Part shown: in pieces, positions 24,088-33,235 of the stretch | How the letters are laid out: the number at the start of each line of letters is the position of its first letter | How positions within the stretch are numbered: position 1 is the first letter of the stretch | NCBI RefSeq assembly: GCF_004151105.1 | Contig: NZ_PHRF01000041.1 | Span: 1 to 64,000 of the forward strand | Origin: Streptomyces sp. L-9-10 | GTDB taxonomy: Bacteria; Actinomycetota; Actinomycetes; Streptomycetales; Streptomycetaceae | Reading direction: 5' to 3' | Length of the DNA: 64,000 nucleotides | The notes under the pieces: model-generated | What the model saw: only the letters and a program-made list of their open reading frames with translations | Databases searched by the model: none | What the model was told of the DNA's origin: nothing | Position numbers and translations under genes: made by a program

Positions 24088-26483
24088 AGCAGGGTCAGGT
24101 CGTCCGTGCTGGTCTCCGGCAGCTGGGCGACCCGGCCCGCGTGCCGCTCCACCATCGACTCGAACGTCTGGCGCGCCGTACGGCCGTTGCCGAAGGCGGG
24201 CCCCTTGGGCAGCGCCGTGAAGTACTTGAGCAGCGCCTCGGCCGTGCCCTCGCCCAGCCGGTACTCCTGCTCCTCCGACTGCTGCTCCACGATCCGCAGC
24301 AGTTCCTCGGGCACGTAGTCGCTGAAGGTGATGGTCCGTGAGAACCGGGACGCGACACCGGGGTTGACCGTCAGGAACCGCTCCATCTCGGCGGTGTACC
24401 CGGCGACGATCACCACCACCGCGTCCCGGTGGTCCTCCATCAGCTTCACCAGGGTGTCGATCGCTTCCTTGCCGAAGTCCCGCCCCGAATCCTCGGGGGA
24501 GAGGGCATAGGCCTCATCGATGAACAGCACGCCGCCCCGCGCCCGGTCGAACGCCTCCTGCGTACGGATCGCGGTCGAGCCGATGTGCTCGCCGACCAGG
24601 TCGACCCGGGAGACCTCGACGAGATGGCCGCGCTCCAGGACTCCGAGTGAGTGCAGGATCTCGCCGTACAGCCGGGCCACGGTCGTCTTGCCGGTGCCGG
24701 GGGAGCCGGTGAAGACGAGATGACGGCGGACGGACGCCGCCTTGAGGCCCGCTTCCTTGCGGCGGCGGCCGACCTCGATCATGTCGGTGAGCGCCCGGAC
24801 CTCGCGCTTGACGCTGTCGAGGCCGACGAGAGAGTCGAGTTCGCCGAGGACGGCCTCGGAGGCACGGGCGGGTGTCGTCACCCCGGGGACGGCGTCCGTG
24901 AGCTGGGCGGTGGCACTCTGCGTGCTCTGCGCCGGCACCGAGCCGAGGAGCCCGGTGGACTGGGTCGCGGTCAGCACGGCCGAGGGTTCCAGGGACGGCG
25001 TCGGCGGGGCCAGTACACCGCTCTCGTCGCTGGTGCAGTCCTCGACGGTCGGCCCGTCCTCCGCGAAGTCGTACCCGCCGCGCGCGCACCGTTCCGTACG
25101 GCACCGGGTGAGCGTCGTACGGCAGCCGTCCATCACGTGGAAGCCGTAGCCGCCGCTGCCCGTCACCCGGCAGCTGTGGAAGGTGCCCCGGCCCTCGGCC
25201 GAGACGTAGAAGCCGGCCTCGGCGGGCGAGGTGACCGTGCAGCGCTCGATGGTGGGGTCGGCGCCCTTGGTGACGATGACGCCGGTCTGGACGCCGTCGA
25301 TGGTGCAGGAGTTGAGCGTGCCGCCGCTGCCGTGGTCACGGAACCAGGCCCCGGTGGACACCTCCCTGATCCGGCAGTCGTCGAGCTGCGCGGTGGCCCC
25401 GTCGCTCACGGACACCGCCGTGTTGCGCACCTGCGAGATATCGGTGTCCACGACATCGGCGCGCGAGCCGCGGTCGAGGACGAAGAGCGCGTCGGGTACG
25501 TCGTGCACCCGGCAGGAGTCGAGCACGACGGTCGCGCCGTCGCTGACCCAGACGGCCGGGTAGTCGCCCGTACTGTCGTGGATCTCGCACTGGTTGGCGT
25601 CGACGCGGGTGCCCGGATCCCAGACGGAGAGCCCGTTGCGGCCGAAGCGGCGCACCGTCGAGCGGGTCAGCGTCAGCACCGAGCGGGAGCGCAGATCGAC
25701 GGCGTTCTCCGGGATGTCGTGGATATCGCAGTCGGAGAGGGTCAGTACGGCGTCGGTGTCCAGGGTTATCCCGTCCGCCGAGGTGCGGTGCACGGAGGAG
25801 TCGGTGAGATGGGCGGCGGCCCGGGACGCGATCTGCACGCCGGTGCCCTTGATCTCGTAGATCTCGCAGCCCACCGCCTCCAGACCGCTGCCCTCGCCGG
25901 TGACGGACAGCCCCGAGCCCGAGGCGTGGTGGATCCGGCAGCGCTCCAGCCGCGGATGCGCGCCGCCGCGCACGGAGACACCGGCCTGTCCCGCCGCGAC
26001 GATCTCGCAGTCCTCGAACACCCCGCCCGCGCCGTCGAGTACGCCGATGCCGACCCCGGCCGGATTGTCGACGGTGCAGCGGCGGACGGTCGGGCGGGCC
26101 GCGCCGCGCACCTCCAGGCCGGCCGCGGAGCGCGTCACGATCCGCAGATCCGACAGCTCCGGTGTGCCGTCCTCGACGAGCAGCGCGGGGGCCGCCGAGT
26201 CCTGTCCCTCCACATGGAGGTCCTGGACGGTGGCGGAGGCGCGCACGGTCAGCGGTACCCCGTCGGCGGGCGCGATGCGTACGGAGCCGAGCGAGCCCTC
26301 CGGGCCGCGCAGCGTGACCGCCCGCGTGACGACGAGATTCTCCCGGTAGGTGCCCGGGGCGATCGTGAGGACGTCGCCGTCACCGGCGGCCTCCAGGGCA
26401 GCGGCGAGGGAGGCGTATTCGCCTGTGCGGCGCCGCCAACGCGATGTTCCGGTGTGCGTCACCTGGACCGTGCCCTGTGCCAT
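24057..26483 (-). CDS. Right-handed beta-helix protein fused to AAA+ ATPase (CbxX/EccA-like)
   Basis: An 808-residue protein. Residues about 20-490 are parallel beta-helix (PbH1/pectate-lyase-like) coils, recognisable by repeated units such as PELSDLRIVTRSAAGLEVRG, PRLERCRIHHASGSGLSV and TIERCTVTSPAEAGFYVSAE. After a flexible serine/threonine-rich linker (about 490-540) comes one AAA+ module. It has Walker A GSPGTGKT near 595, Walker B GVLFIDEAYAL and the arginine-finger region ASRFSRTITFSDY, as in CbbX and type VII secretion EccA ATPases. The beta-helix lacks a signal peptide, so it is cytoplasmic and probably a scaffold. It overlaps the convergent hydrolase gene by 31 bp. Confidence 0.88.
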   Translation of the reverse strand: MAQGTVQVTHTGTSRWRRRTGEYASLAAALEAAGDGDVLTIAPGTYRENLVVTRAVTLRGPEGSLGSVRIAPADGVPLTVRASATVQDLHVEGQDSAAPALLVEDGTPELSDLRIVTRSAAGLEVRGAARPTVRRCTVDNPAGVGIGVLDGAGGVFEDCEIVAAGQAGVSVRGGAHPRLERCRIHHASGSGLSVTGEGSGLEAVGCEIYEIKGTGVQIASRAAAHLTDSSVHRTSADGITLDTDAVLTLSDCDIHDIPENAVDLRSRSVLTLTRSTVRRFGRNGLSVWDPGTRVDANQCEIHDSTGDYPAVWVSDGATVVLDSCRVHDVPDALFVLDRGSRADVVDTDISQVRNTAVSVSDGATAQLDDCRIREVSTGAWFRDHGSGGTLNSCTIDGVQTGVIVTKGADPTIERCTVTSPAEAGFYVSAEGRGTFHSCRVTGSGGYGFHVMDGCRTTLTRCRTERCARGGYDFAEDGPTVEDCTSDESGVLAPPTPSLEPSAVLTATQSTGLLGSVPAQSTQSATAQLTDAVPGVTTPARASEAVLGELDSLVGLDSVKREVRALTDMIEVGRRRKEAGLKAASVRRHLVFTGSPGTGKTTVARLYGEILHSLGVLERGHLVEVSRVDLVGEHIGSTAIRTQEAFDRARGGVLFIDEAYALSPEDSGRDFGKEAIDTLVKLMEDHRDAVVVIVAGYTAEMERFLTVNPGVASRFSRTITFSDYVPEELLRIVEQQSEEQEYRLGEGTAEALLKYFTALPKGPAFGNGRTARQTFESMVERHAGRVAQLPETSTDDLTLLYADDLPELP

Positions 26484-26620
26484 GGCGCTGCTGTGCCCCC
26501 ACCTCGTGCGTGTGCGCGTGCTCTGCCGTCCCGGGTACCGGCCCCGGACCCCGGCCGCGAAGGCGGACCGGGCGGCACCACCGTAGCGCGCGTGGAGGCG
26601 CCGAGTTGACGTGAACGGCC

Positions 26621-26797
26621 AGGGCCTGTCTTCAAAGTAGCGCCGTCCGCCCGGAGGGCGGGCTCGGCGGCGTCCGGTGCGTGCGATCGCAAGGCGGAGG
26701 GTCGCCCCAGTACTGGACGTACTGGGGTGATCCCGACAACGCCGCGAGCGTGCGTGCCGGACGCCGCCGAGCAGGCGGGACTTTGAAGACAGGCCCT
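26621..26797. mobile_element. 177-bp palindromic MITE-like element
   Basis: Terminal inverted repeats of 18 bp, AGGGCCTGTCTTCAAAGT (26621-26638) and its complement (26780-26797), bound a 177-bp element without a gene. Internally, CGGCGGCGTCCG pairs with CGGACGCCGCCG and CCCAGTAC with GTACTGGG at the centre, so nearly the whole element can fold into one hairpin. It sits in the spacer between the beta-helix/AAA gene and the Rv1733c-like gene. No clear target duplication is visible. Confidence 0.8.
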
Positions 26798-26858
26798 CAT
26801 ACTGGGCTTCGTCTCGGCTGCCAGGATGTGCCGCCTCGACGGCCGGGAGGGCATCGCC

Positions 26859-27470
26859 TCAACTGCCCGCGCCGGTACGGCCCCAGTCGGGACCGGCTGC
26901 GGCCCAGGCGCGGTCGAGCCGCCGGTAGCGCCGCTGTACGAGCCGCCATACGATCAACCGCCGCGCGCCCTCCACGAGTCCGACGGCCAGGGCCGTCGCA
27001 CCGAATCCGGCCAGGACCGCGTGAACGCGCGCGCTGGTCGCGTTCATCGGGCCCCGTACCTGCTTGTCGGTCCGCCGGTCGGTCCACATGCTGAACGTGT
27101 CGCCGGCGCGCGGATCGCGCAGCGGGGCGGAGACCGTGCCGGTCCGCGCGCTGCCGTCCACCGCGTACCAGGTGGCGGTCACGCGGGTGCCCGAGGAGCG
27201 CTTCGAGAGTGACTCCGCGTCGTAAGCGGTGTGGTGCTGGTCGGCCGCGCGGTCAACGACCACGGCGGTCGTGCGATGCCGCTGCTCGTGCTGGACGCGA
27301 ACGGTGTCCCTCAGTGACGAGTCAAGGGTGTTGCGGCAGATCCAGCCAACGGCGGGGGTCGCGAGAGCGAACAGCAGCACCGCTGTCAGCGCGACCCAGG
27401 CCTCCACGAGATCGGTGCCTCGGCGCAGGGGATTGTGCCGCCAGCGCCAGAGTCCCACGATGATGCGCAC
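26859..27470 (-). CDS. Rv1733c family membrane protein
   Basis: A 203-residue protein of the actinobacterial Rv1733c type. There are two membrane helices, at about 24-44 (VEAWVALTAVLLFALATPAV) and 148-168 (AVLAGFGATALAVGLVEGA), and between them an extracellular domain containing VTATWYAVDGSARTGTVSAP and GDTFSMWTDRRTDKQV. The basic N-terminus WRWRHNPLRRGTDLVE is the usual start of the family. The GTG at 27470 has a strong AAGGAGGT ribosome site. Function is unknown; paralogues are numerous in Streptomyces, and the mycobacterial member belongs to the dormancy regulon. Confidence 0.85.
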   Translation of the reverse strand: MRIIVGLWRWRHNPLRRGTDLVEAWVALTAVLLFALATPAVGWICRNTLDSSLRDTVRVQHEQRHRTTAVVVDRAADQHHTAYDAESLSKRSSGTRVTATWYAVDGSARTGTVSAPLRDPRAGDTFSMWTDRRTDKQVRGPMNATSARVHAVLAGFGATALAVGLVEGARRLIVWRLVQRRYRRLDRAWAAAGPDWGRTGAGS

Positions 27471-28005
27471 AGTCCCGCACCTCCTTCCCGTGTCCCTTTT
27501 AGCCGTAGGGAGCGGGATTTACGCGCGAGGGACCGCAAGAGAGAGCAAGCTCACCTCGATGCCCCCTGCACGTAACGTGTGGGATACCGGGTGGTGTTCC
27601 TGTGACGCGTGGGTTTCGCACAGGTGTCACGCCGGACGAACGGGCGTCCGGGAAGGCGTGGTTCGGGACGGGAAGCGCGACCTCACCCACAGCGATGCGC
27701 CGCCAGTCGCCGCCAGCCGTCCTCCGTCCTCCGGAGACGTACTCGTCCGGCCCCGGCCACCACGGAATTCGGCCGGAACCGTTCCATGGGAAGCGGGCCC
27801 TCGTCCGAATGATCTCCTTGCGCGACCGAGGAGTTGAGGGCGTCGAGCGCGCGAGCGCCAGGCGACGTCCTGCCGGCCACCCCGGGACCCCGGCAGGTCA
27901 GTACCCCCCGTCGGTACGTCCGTGCCGTCGGCGCTCCCGCGTTGTCACTACGGCCGAGCCGTCACCACTGCCTCACTACCTCACTGCCCAACCGTCCCCG
28001 CGCTG
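27471..28005. other. Gene-poor stretch, 535 bp
   Basis: No gene is supported. Frames here are short, arginine-rich and without recognisable motifs. The sequence is slightly lower in GC near 27500-27620. It separates two minus-strand genes, and the AAGGAGGT site at its left edge belongs to the gene at 26859-27470. Confidence 0.5.
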
Positions 28006-28491
28006 TCAGTACCCCCGCGTCTGGTAGGGCCGGTTGTACGGATCGTCGTACTGCGTGTGCGTGGGCTGCGCGGCGGGCACCGGACGCGAGGCCGCCGGAC
28101 GCATCGCCTCATAGCCCGTACCGGGCATGGGGCGCTGCGGCTGCGCCTGCTGCTGGGGCTGCTGGCCCGGGTAGCCCCGGGGCGGCGCCTGCTGCGGGAT
28201 GTACGGCGCGGGCGCGTGCTGGAGCGGCATGGGCTGCTGCGCCTGCTGCTGGTAGCCGCCCCCGTACGAGGAGTACGAGGCGGCCGACGGTGAAGGAGCC
28301 GCCGGGAGGGCGGGCAGCGCGGCGGGCAGAGCCGGCAGATAGCTGTTGCCCGTGTCGTAGGCGGAAGGCACTCGGATCGGGGCGATCTGAGGCGTGCCCC
28401 GCTCCGCGACCAGGGAGTCGTAGATAGGGGTGTCCGGGAACGACGGCGCGGTGTAGTAACCGCCGCCGTAGGTGGCGCGGGGGGAGGTCAT
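28006..28491 (-). CDS. DUF6643 family protein (tyrosine/glutamine/proline-rich)
   Basis: A 161-residue protein beginning MTSPRATYGGGYYTAPSFPD, with a conserved front half TPIYDSLVAERGTPQIAPIR and VPSAYDTGNSYLPALPAALP. The back half is almost pure proline, glutamine, alanine and tyrosine (YQQQAQQPMPLQHAPAPYIP), ending YDDPYNRPYQTRGY. This fits the Streptomyces family DUF6643. It has no membrane segment and is probably disordered; low-complexity proteins of this kind may scaffold or phase-separate, which is speculation. The start at 28491 precedes the conserved MTSPR; GTCCTATG has only a weak ribosome site. Confidence 0.8.
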   Translation of the reverse strand: MTSPRATYGGGYYTAPSFPDTPIYDSLVAERGTPQIAPIRVPSAYDTGNSYLPALPAALPALPAAPSPSAASYSSYGGGYQQQAQQPMPLQHAPAPYIPQQAPPRGYPGQQPQQQAQPQRPMPGTGYEAMRPAASRPVPAAQPTHTQYDDPYNRPYQTRGY

Positions 28492-28740
28492 AGGACATAA
28501 GTTAAGCCCACCATGTGCCGGTTGGGGAGTCCGATAAGGGGGTTGTTTCGGGAGCTGTGGGTGACTTCGGATCCCCAATGCGAGCGAACATGGGAAAAAC
28601 GGTCGTCCGATGGCGTTCAGATCGTGTAAAGGGCAGGCTAGCGGGGGGTTACGGCGATCCGACGGGGTCCGGCCGGTGTTCCAGCGATTAGGTTGGCCGC
28701 GGGTAATCTTCGGACACCGCGACTCGCGATGGGGGCGAGC

Positions 28741-30048
28741 ATGTCCATGCTTAAGGGAGCCAATCTTCCGGTACAGGCGCAGGCCGTCCGCGTCGAATTG
28801 GGATGGCGTTCAGGACCGGGGGTGCCGGACGTCGACGCCTCGGCACTCCTCCTCGTGTCGGGAAAGGTCCGCTCGGACGCGGACTTCGTCTTCTACAACC
28901 AGCCGGCCCACACGTCCGGGGCCGTACGCCACGAGGGCAAGAAGACCGGCCCGGACGGCGTCACGGACACGCTCGCGGTGGATCTCGCCCGGGTCGAGCC
29001 CGCCGTCGAGCGGATCGTCGTGGCGGCCTCGGCCGACGGCGGCAGTTTCGGCCGGGTGCCCGGTCTGCGGGTGAGGGTGCTGGACGCCGCCTCCGGCACC
29101 GAGATCGCGCGGTACGAGAGCCAGGACGCGACGGTCGAGACGGCGTTCCTCCTCGGTGAGCTGTACCGGCGCCAGGGGAGCTGGAAGTTCCGGGCGGTGG
29201 GGCAGGGCTACGGCAGCGGACTGGCGGGCCTGGCAACGGACTTCGGTATCTCCGTCGACGATCCGGCGCCGCGCACCGCCCCGGCGGCCCCGGCGCCCGT
29301 ACGTCCGGCGCCCGTACGGTCCGAGCCGGTACGCCCCGAGCCCGTACGCACCACGAGGCCCGCCGCTCCGGCTCCGCCCCCGCCTCCGGCCGCTCCGGCG
29401 CCCGCGCCCGTCCGGCTGAGCAAGGTAACGCTGACGAAGGACGCCCCGTCCGTCTCCCTGGCCAAACAGGGCGGCACCTCGGGCGCGATGCGCGTCAACC
29501 TCAACTGGCAGATGCGCAAACAGTTCCGGGGCTGGGGCGCCAAACTCGGCCGCGCCGTCGCCAACCACAGCGACCTCGATCTCGACCTGTGCGCGCTCTA
29601 TGAACTGACCGACGGACGCAAAGGCGTTGTCCAGGCGCTCGGCAATGCCTTCGGCGCGCTCAACCAGCCGCCGTACATCCATCTCGACGGCGACGACAGG
29701 ACCGGAGCGGTCTCCAGCGGCGAGAACCTCACGATCAACCTCGACCACAAGGACCGGCTGCGTCGCGTCGTCATCTTCGTGACCATCTACGAAGGCGCGC
29801 GCAGTTTCGCGGAGCTCGACGCGACCGTCACTCTCCAGCCGCAGCACGGAGCCCCCATCGACTTCGCGCTCGGGGAATGCACGGTGCCCTCGACGGTCTG
29901 CTCGCTGGCCCTGATCACCAATACCGGCTCCGACCTCGTCGTCCAGCGCGAAGCACGTTTTCTCGTACCGGAACGCGGAGTGAGCCCGCAGCGCACCATC
30001 GATTACGCCTATGGCTGGGGCATGAACTGGACGCCCGGCAGGAAGTGA
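28741..30048 (+). CDS. TerD family protein with two Ter domains
   Basis: A 435-residue protein with two calcium-binding TerD-type domains. The first (about 1-175) contains [27 protein letters not shown] and [16 protein letters not shown] proline/alanine linker with APVRP repeats follows (about 180-225). The second (about 240-435) has [20 protein letters not shown] and [19 protein letters not shown], the DxD-rich signature seen in TerA. Ter proteins are linked to tellurite and stress resistance and to membrane-associated metal sensing. The ATG at 28741 follows GGGGGCGAG. It stands alone, without the other ter genes. Confidence 0.88.
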   Translation: MSMLKGANLPVQAQAVRVELGWRSGPGVPDVDASALLLVSGKVRSDADFVFYNQPAHTSGAVRHEGKKTGPDGVTDTLAVDLARVEPAVERIVVAASADGGSFGRVPGLRVRVLDAASGTEIARYESQDATVETAFLLGELYRRQGSWKFRAVGQGYGSGLAGLATDFGISVDDPAPRTAPAAPAPVRPAPVRSEPVRPEPVRTTRPAAPAPPPPPAAPAPAPVRLSKVTLTKDAPSVSLAKQGGTSGAMRVNLNWQMRKQFRGWGAKLGRAVANHSDLDLDLCALYELTDGRKGVVQALGNAFGALNQPPYIHLDGDDRTGAVSSGENLTINLDHKDRLRRVVIFVTIYEGARSFAELDATVTLQPQHGAPIDFALGECTVPSTVCSLALITNTGSDLVVQREARFLVPERGVSPQRTIDYAYGWGMNWTPGRK

Positions 30049-30072
30049 ACCGTGCGCGAAGTCCGGTCTCCC

Positions 30073-30119
30073 GCGACGTGGTGGGTCAGGGGTCGCGCGA
30101 CGCGGTGGGTTCAGGGGTC
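30073..30119. repeat. Imperfect tandem repeat between convergent genes
   Basis: Two copies of about 22 bp, GCGACGTGGTGGGTCAGGGG and GCGACGCGGTGGGTTCAGGG, lie side by side after the TerD gene. The second copy contains the stop codon of the convergent glycosyltransferase gene. It looks like a slippage duplication. Confidence 0.5.
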
Positions 30120-31376
30120 CGGCGCGGTCTCGGGACGGGTGTACGTGCGCCCCTTCCAGGCCGCGCCCCGGCCCCGGTAGTGCCGCACCGCGGAGTCGAC
30201 CGTCATCAGCAGATAGAGGAGCGCGGTGAACGGCAGCAGCGGGGCCAGCCACGGCGACAGCCGGTAGTACCGCAGTATCGGGAGATACGTGCCGGTCATC
30301 ACCGCCCACGCGGCGAACCCCAGCCACCCCGCTTCCGTGTCCCCGCCGAACACCCCGGCACAGAGCGCGACGGGCGGCGCCAGATAGACCACCGCGAGGC
30401 CCGCCACGGTGAGCACGAGCAGCAGCGGGTTGTGCCGGAGCTGCGCGTAGGCGCTGCGCGAGACCATCCGCCAGAGATCGGCCAGCCGCGGATAGGGGCG
30501 CACGCTGTCCACCCGCTCCGCCAGCCCCAGCCAGATCCGTCCCCCGCTGTGTCTGACCGCCCGCGCCAGTGACACATCGTCGATCACGGCCTGACGGATC
30601 GACTCGGGCACCCGCGCGCGCTCGGCGGCCTCCGTGCGCAGCAGTACGCAACCACCGGCCGCCGCCGTGGTGCGCGCGCCGGGGCTGTTGATCCAGCGGA
30701 ACGGATAGAGCTGCGAGAAGAAGTAGACGAACGCCGGCACGACCAGCTTCTCCCAGCCGCTCGCGACCCGGAGCCGCGCCATCTGCGAGACCAGGTCCAG
30801 TTCGTGCGTCCTGGCCGCGACGACCAGCTCCCGCAGACTGTCGGGCTCATGGGCGATATCGGCGTCCGTCAGCAGCAGGTACTCGGGGTCGCGGGCGCGG
30901 GCCAGCGCGATGCCGTGCCGCAGCGCCCACAGCTTCCCGGTCCAGCCGGGCTCCGGTTCACCGGGCGTGGCCACCGTCAGCGGCAGCCCGCCGTACCGCG
31001 CGGACAGTTCGCGGGCCAGTCTGCCCGTACCGTCCGCGCTGCCGTCATCGATGAGGAATATCTCCGCCCGGCCCGGATAGACCTGTGCCAGCAGGGACGG
31101 CAGGGACTCGGGCAGTACGGCCGCCTCGTCCCGCGCGGGTACGACGAGAGCGACGGACGGCCACCGCTTCGGATCGTCGTGGTCGGCGCCCTCCGGGCGT
31201 CCCCGCTGGTCACGGTCGCGGCCGTGACCGGTGCCGTCGTAGCGCGAACCCTCACCGGCGGCACCGTCCTCGCGCGCGGGGAGCCGTTGGTCGGTCCGCC
31301 AGAAGAACCCCTGACCCAGCAACAGCCAGCCCCAAGCGGCCAGCGAACCCATGGCGATCCAGGCAACGGTGCTCAT
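30111..31376 (-). CDS. hpnB: Family 2 glycosyltransferase, HpnB-like
   Basis: A 421-residue membrane glycosyltransferase. An N-terminal helix (about 5-25) is followed by a charged linker and a GT-A domain: ALVVPARDEAAVLPESLPSL, FLIDDGSADGT, GWTGKLWALRHGIALA and the metal-binding LLLTDADIAHEPDSL. Acceptor-side motifs FSQLYPFRWINSPGARTTAA and AVIDDVSLARAV come next, then three C-terminal helices. This order matches hopanoid-associated HpnB proteins. Other hopanoid genes are not in the window. The start at 31376 gives the conserved MSTVAWIAMGSLAAW. It diverges from the racemase gene with a 58-bp gap. Confidence 0.85.
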   Translation of the reverse strand: MSTVAWIAMGSLAAWGWLLLGQGFFWRTDQRLPAREDGAAGEGSRYDGTGHGRDRDQRGRPEGADHDDPKRWPSVALVVPARDEAAVLPESLPSLLAQVYPGRAEIFLIDDGSADGTGRLARELSARYGGLPLTVATPGEPEPGWTGKLWALRHGIALARARDPEYLLLTDADIAHEPDSLRELVVAARTHELDLVSQMARLRVASGWEKLVVPAFVYFFSQLYPFRWINSPGARTTAAAGGCVLLRTEAAERARVPESIRQAVIDDVSLARAVRHSGGRIWLGLAERVDSVRPYPRLADLWRMVSRSAYAQLRHNPLLLVLTVAGLAVVYLAPPVALCAGVFGGDTEAGWLGFAAWAVMTGTYLPILRYYRLSPWLAPLLPFTALLYLLMTVDSAVRHYRGRGAAWKGRTYTRPETAPDP

Positions 31377-31422
31377 TCGCCGCAGTCTGCACCACATCGA
31401 CCGGACCGCACATGCTGTCGAC

Positions 31423-31428
31423 TATGGT
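31423..31428 (+). promoter_or_regulatory. -10 box for leaderless racemase transcript
   Basis: TATGGT ends six bases before the GTG at 31435. With no room for a ribosome-binding site, the mRNA should begin at or next to the start codon. Confidence 0.55.
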
Positions 31429-31434
31429 GACTGG

Positions 31435-32313
31435 GTGAAGATCGCACTCATGGACTCCGGCATCGGTCTGCTGGCGGCGGCCGGTGCGGTTCGGCGGCTG
31501 TGCCCCGAGGCCGACCTCGTCCTCTCCTCGGACCCCGACGGGATGCCCTGGGGTCCCCGCACCCCCCGAGATGTCACCGAACGCGCGCTGGTCGTCGCAC
31601 GGGCCGCGGCCCGACACCGCCCCGACGCACTGATCGTCGCCTGCAACACGGCGTCCGTACACGCCCTGCCCACGCTCCGCGCCGAGCTGGAGCCGCGGCT
31701 GCCGGTCATCGGTACGGTCCCCGCGATCAAGCCCGCGGCGGCGGGCGGCGGGACCTTCGCGATCTGGGCCACCCCGGCCACCACGGGCAGCCCCTACCAG
31801 CGCGGTCTGATCCGGGACTTCGCCGCGTCCGCCGGGGTCACCGAAGTGCCGTGCCCAGGGCTCGCGGACGCCGTGGAGAACGCCGACGAGGCCGCCATCG
31901 ACCGCGCGGTGGCCGCGGCCGCCGCGCTGACCCCACGTGATGTAAGGGCCGTCGTCCTGGGCTGCACCCATTACGAACTCGTCGCGGAACGTATCCGTAC
32001 CGCCCTCCGGCTGCGCGGTCTGCCGGCCGTCGTCCTGCACGGCTCGGCAGGCGCGGTCGCCGCGCAGGCGCTGCGCCGTATCGGCGCGCGGTCCGCTGAC
32101 GCAGGGGTGGAAGACGGCGGGGAAGGTTTGGTCCCCGCTTCGGCGGATCAGGGGGCCACCGGGGTGAACGTTCCCTTGAACGGTCCGGTGAACGGGGTTC
32201 CGGTGACCGGGCGCCTCACCGTGCTGCTCGGCGGGCGCGAGTCCGCACTGCCGGAACCCGCGCTGGCGTATGCCGAGGGGCGGCTGCTCGTCGCCGTCAG
32301 CCAGGTTCACTGA
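31435..32313 (+). CDS. Aspartate/glutamate racemase family protein
   Basis: A 292-residue protein of the glutamate racemase (MurI) superfamily. It begins VKIALMDSGIGLLAAAGAVR, where the DSG motif is the substrate-carboxylate loop, and contains the two catalytic cysteines in IVACNTASVHAL (Cys70) and VLGCTHYELVAE (Cys177). The MurI motif MDSGIGGL is slightly altered, and an insert near 225-250 (ADQGATGVNVPLNGPVNGVP) is unusual. It may supply D-glutamate for peptidoglycan, but a second, housekeeping MurI is likely elsewhere, so a racemase for another substrate is possible. Its start is leaderless and 58 bp from the divergent hpnB-like gene. Confidence 0.82.
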   Translation: MKIALMDSGIGLLAAAGAVRRLCPEADLVLSSDPDGMPWGPRTPRDVTERALVVARAAARHRPDALIVACNTASVHALPTLRAELEPRLPVIGTVPAIKPAAAGGGTFAIWATPATTGSPYQRGLIRDFAASAGVTEVPCPGLADAVENADEAAIDRAVAAAAALTPRDVRAVVLGCTHYELVAERIRTALRLRGLPAVVLHGSAGAVAAQALRRIGARSADAGVEDGGEGLVPASADQGATGVNVPLNGPVNGVPVTGRLTVLLGGRESALPEPALAYAEGRLLVAVSQVH

Positions 32314-32495
32314 AGGGCTTGCCGAGGGCGTGCCGACGAGTGCGCCGTTCCGCTGAGGAAGAGTGCGCCGTTCCGTTGAGGAGTTCACCGGGAACGGCGA
32401 TCGGAGGACGAGCGGCCGCCGGACCCTGTGACGTAGCCCTCCATTCGGCGGCCAAAAGAATCCTCCTTGGGTGGAATCTGAGTACGCTGCTTGCC

Positions 32496-33056
32496 ATGAG
32501 GGAGTACCCCCGGCAGGAGGGCCAAGGCGCCGAGCCCCTGCCCGAGACCTGGACCGGGCGCGCCACCAACCGTGTGCAGTGGCTCCTCGCCGCCGCGGGC
32601 GCCGGGTGCGTCGCGCTCGGGGTGCAGCTGGCCGTGGACTCCAACTGGGCGTCCGGTGTCACCGCCCTGCTGATGTCCGTCGTCGGCTGTGTGGCGGCGG
32701 GCCTGCTGATCCTCTTCGGCACCCTGGCCTTCGTCCATGTGGCGGTCAGAGTCGACGGCGACTGCCTGGAAGTGCGCTGCGGCCACATGGGACTGCCCCG
32801 TCGGCGTATCGAACTGGCGCATGTCGTCGACGCCGACTTCGTCCCCCGGGTCACCCCGCGCCAGTGGGGCGGCTGGGGATACCGCTGGCGCCCCGAGATG
32901 GGCACCGCCGTGGTGGTGCGCCGAGGAGAGGCACTCGTCCTCAAGTTGGGCGACGGCAGGACCTTCACGGTGACGGTGGACGACGCCGAGTCGGCGGTGA
33001 GGGTCATCCGCGGCCGGCTGCTGCTGCTCCCCAAGCCCAACGCGGCAGGCGTCTGA
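32496..33056 (+). CDS. Two-helix membrane protein, DUF3093-like
   Basis: A 186-residue protein with two close membrane helices (about 29-47 and 55-80) and a cytoplasmic strand-rich tail containing DCLEVRCGHMGLPRRRIELA, QWGGWGYRWRPEMGTAVVVR and LVLKLGDGRTFTVTVDDAES. This resembles bacterial PH-like membrane proteins (DUF3093 type), though the assignment is by eye. The ATG at 32496 lies seven bases after TACGCT, so it is probably leaderless. The upstream 180 bp contain two copies of GTGCGCCGTTCCG (near 32339 and 32363) and no gene. Function is unknown. Confidence 0.75.
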   Translation: MREYPRQEGQGAEPLPETWTGRATNRVQWLLAAAGAGCVALGVQLAVDSNWASGVTALLMSVVGCVAAGLLILFGTLAFVHVAVRVDGDCLEVRCGHMGLPRRRIELAHVVDADFVPRVTPRQWGGWGYRWRPEMGTAVVVRRGEALVLKLGDGRTFTVTVDDAESAVRVIRGRLLLLPKPNAAGV

Positions 33057-33063
33057 GCCGCGG

Positions 33064-33235
33064 TTGGAGCCGTCGTTCCGCCGGCGTCCGAGCCGCTCCC
33101 GCCGGTGTCCGGGTCGGCCGCTCCCGTCGGCGTCCGAGCCGCTCCAAGCCGCTCCCGCCGATCTCCGGCCCGTTCCGCCGATGTCCGGGCCGTTCCGTGG
33201 AGTCCGTCCGGGCCCGTTCCGTGGAGCCTATGCCG
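33064..33235. repeat. Degenerate GC-rich tandem repeat
   Basis: About eight imperfect copies of a unit like GCCGCTCCCGCCGGTGTCCG run from the end of the membrane protein gene into the last codons of the O-antigen-ligase-like gene. Variants end in CCGTTCCGTGGAG. It is a non-coding slippage-prone array between convergent genes. Confidence 0.65.
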
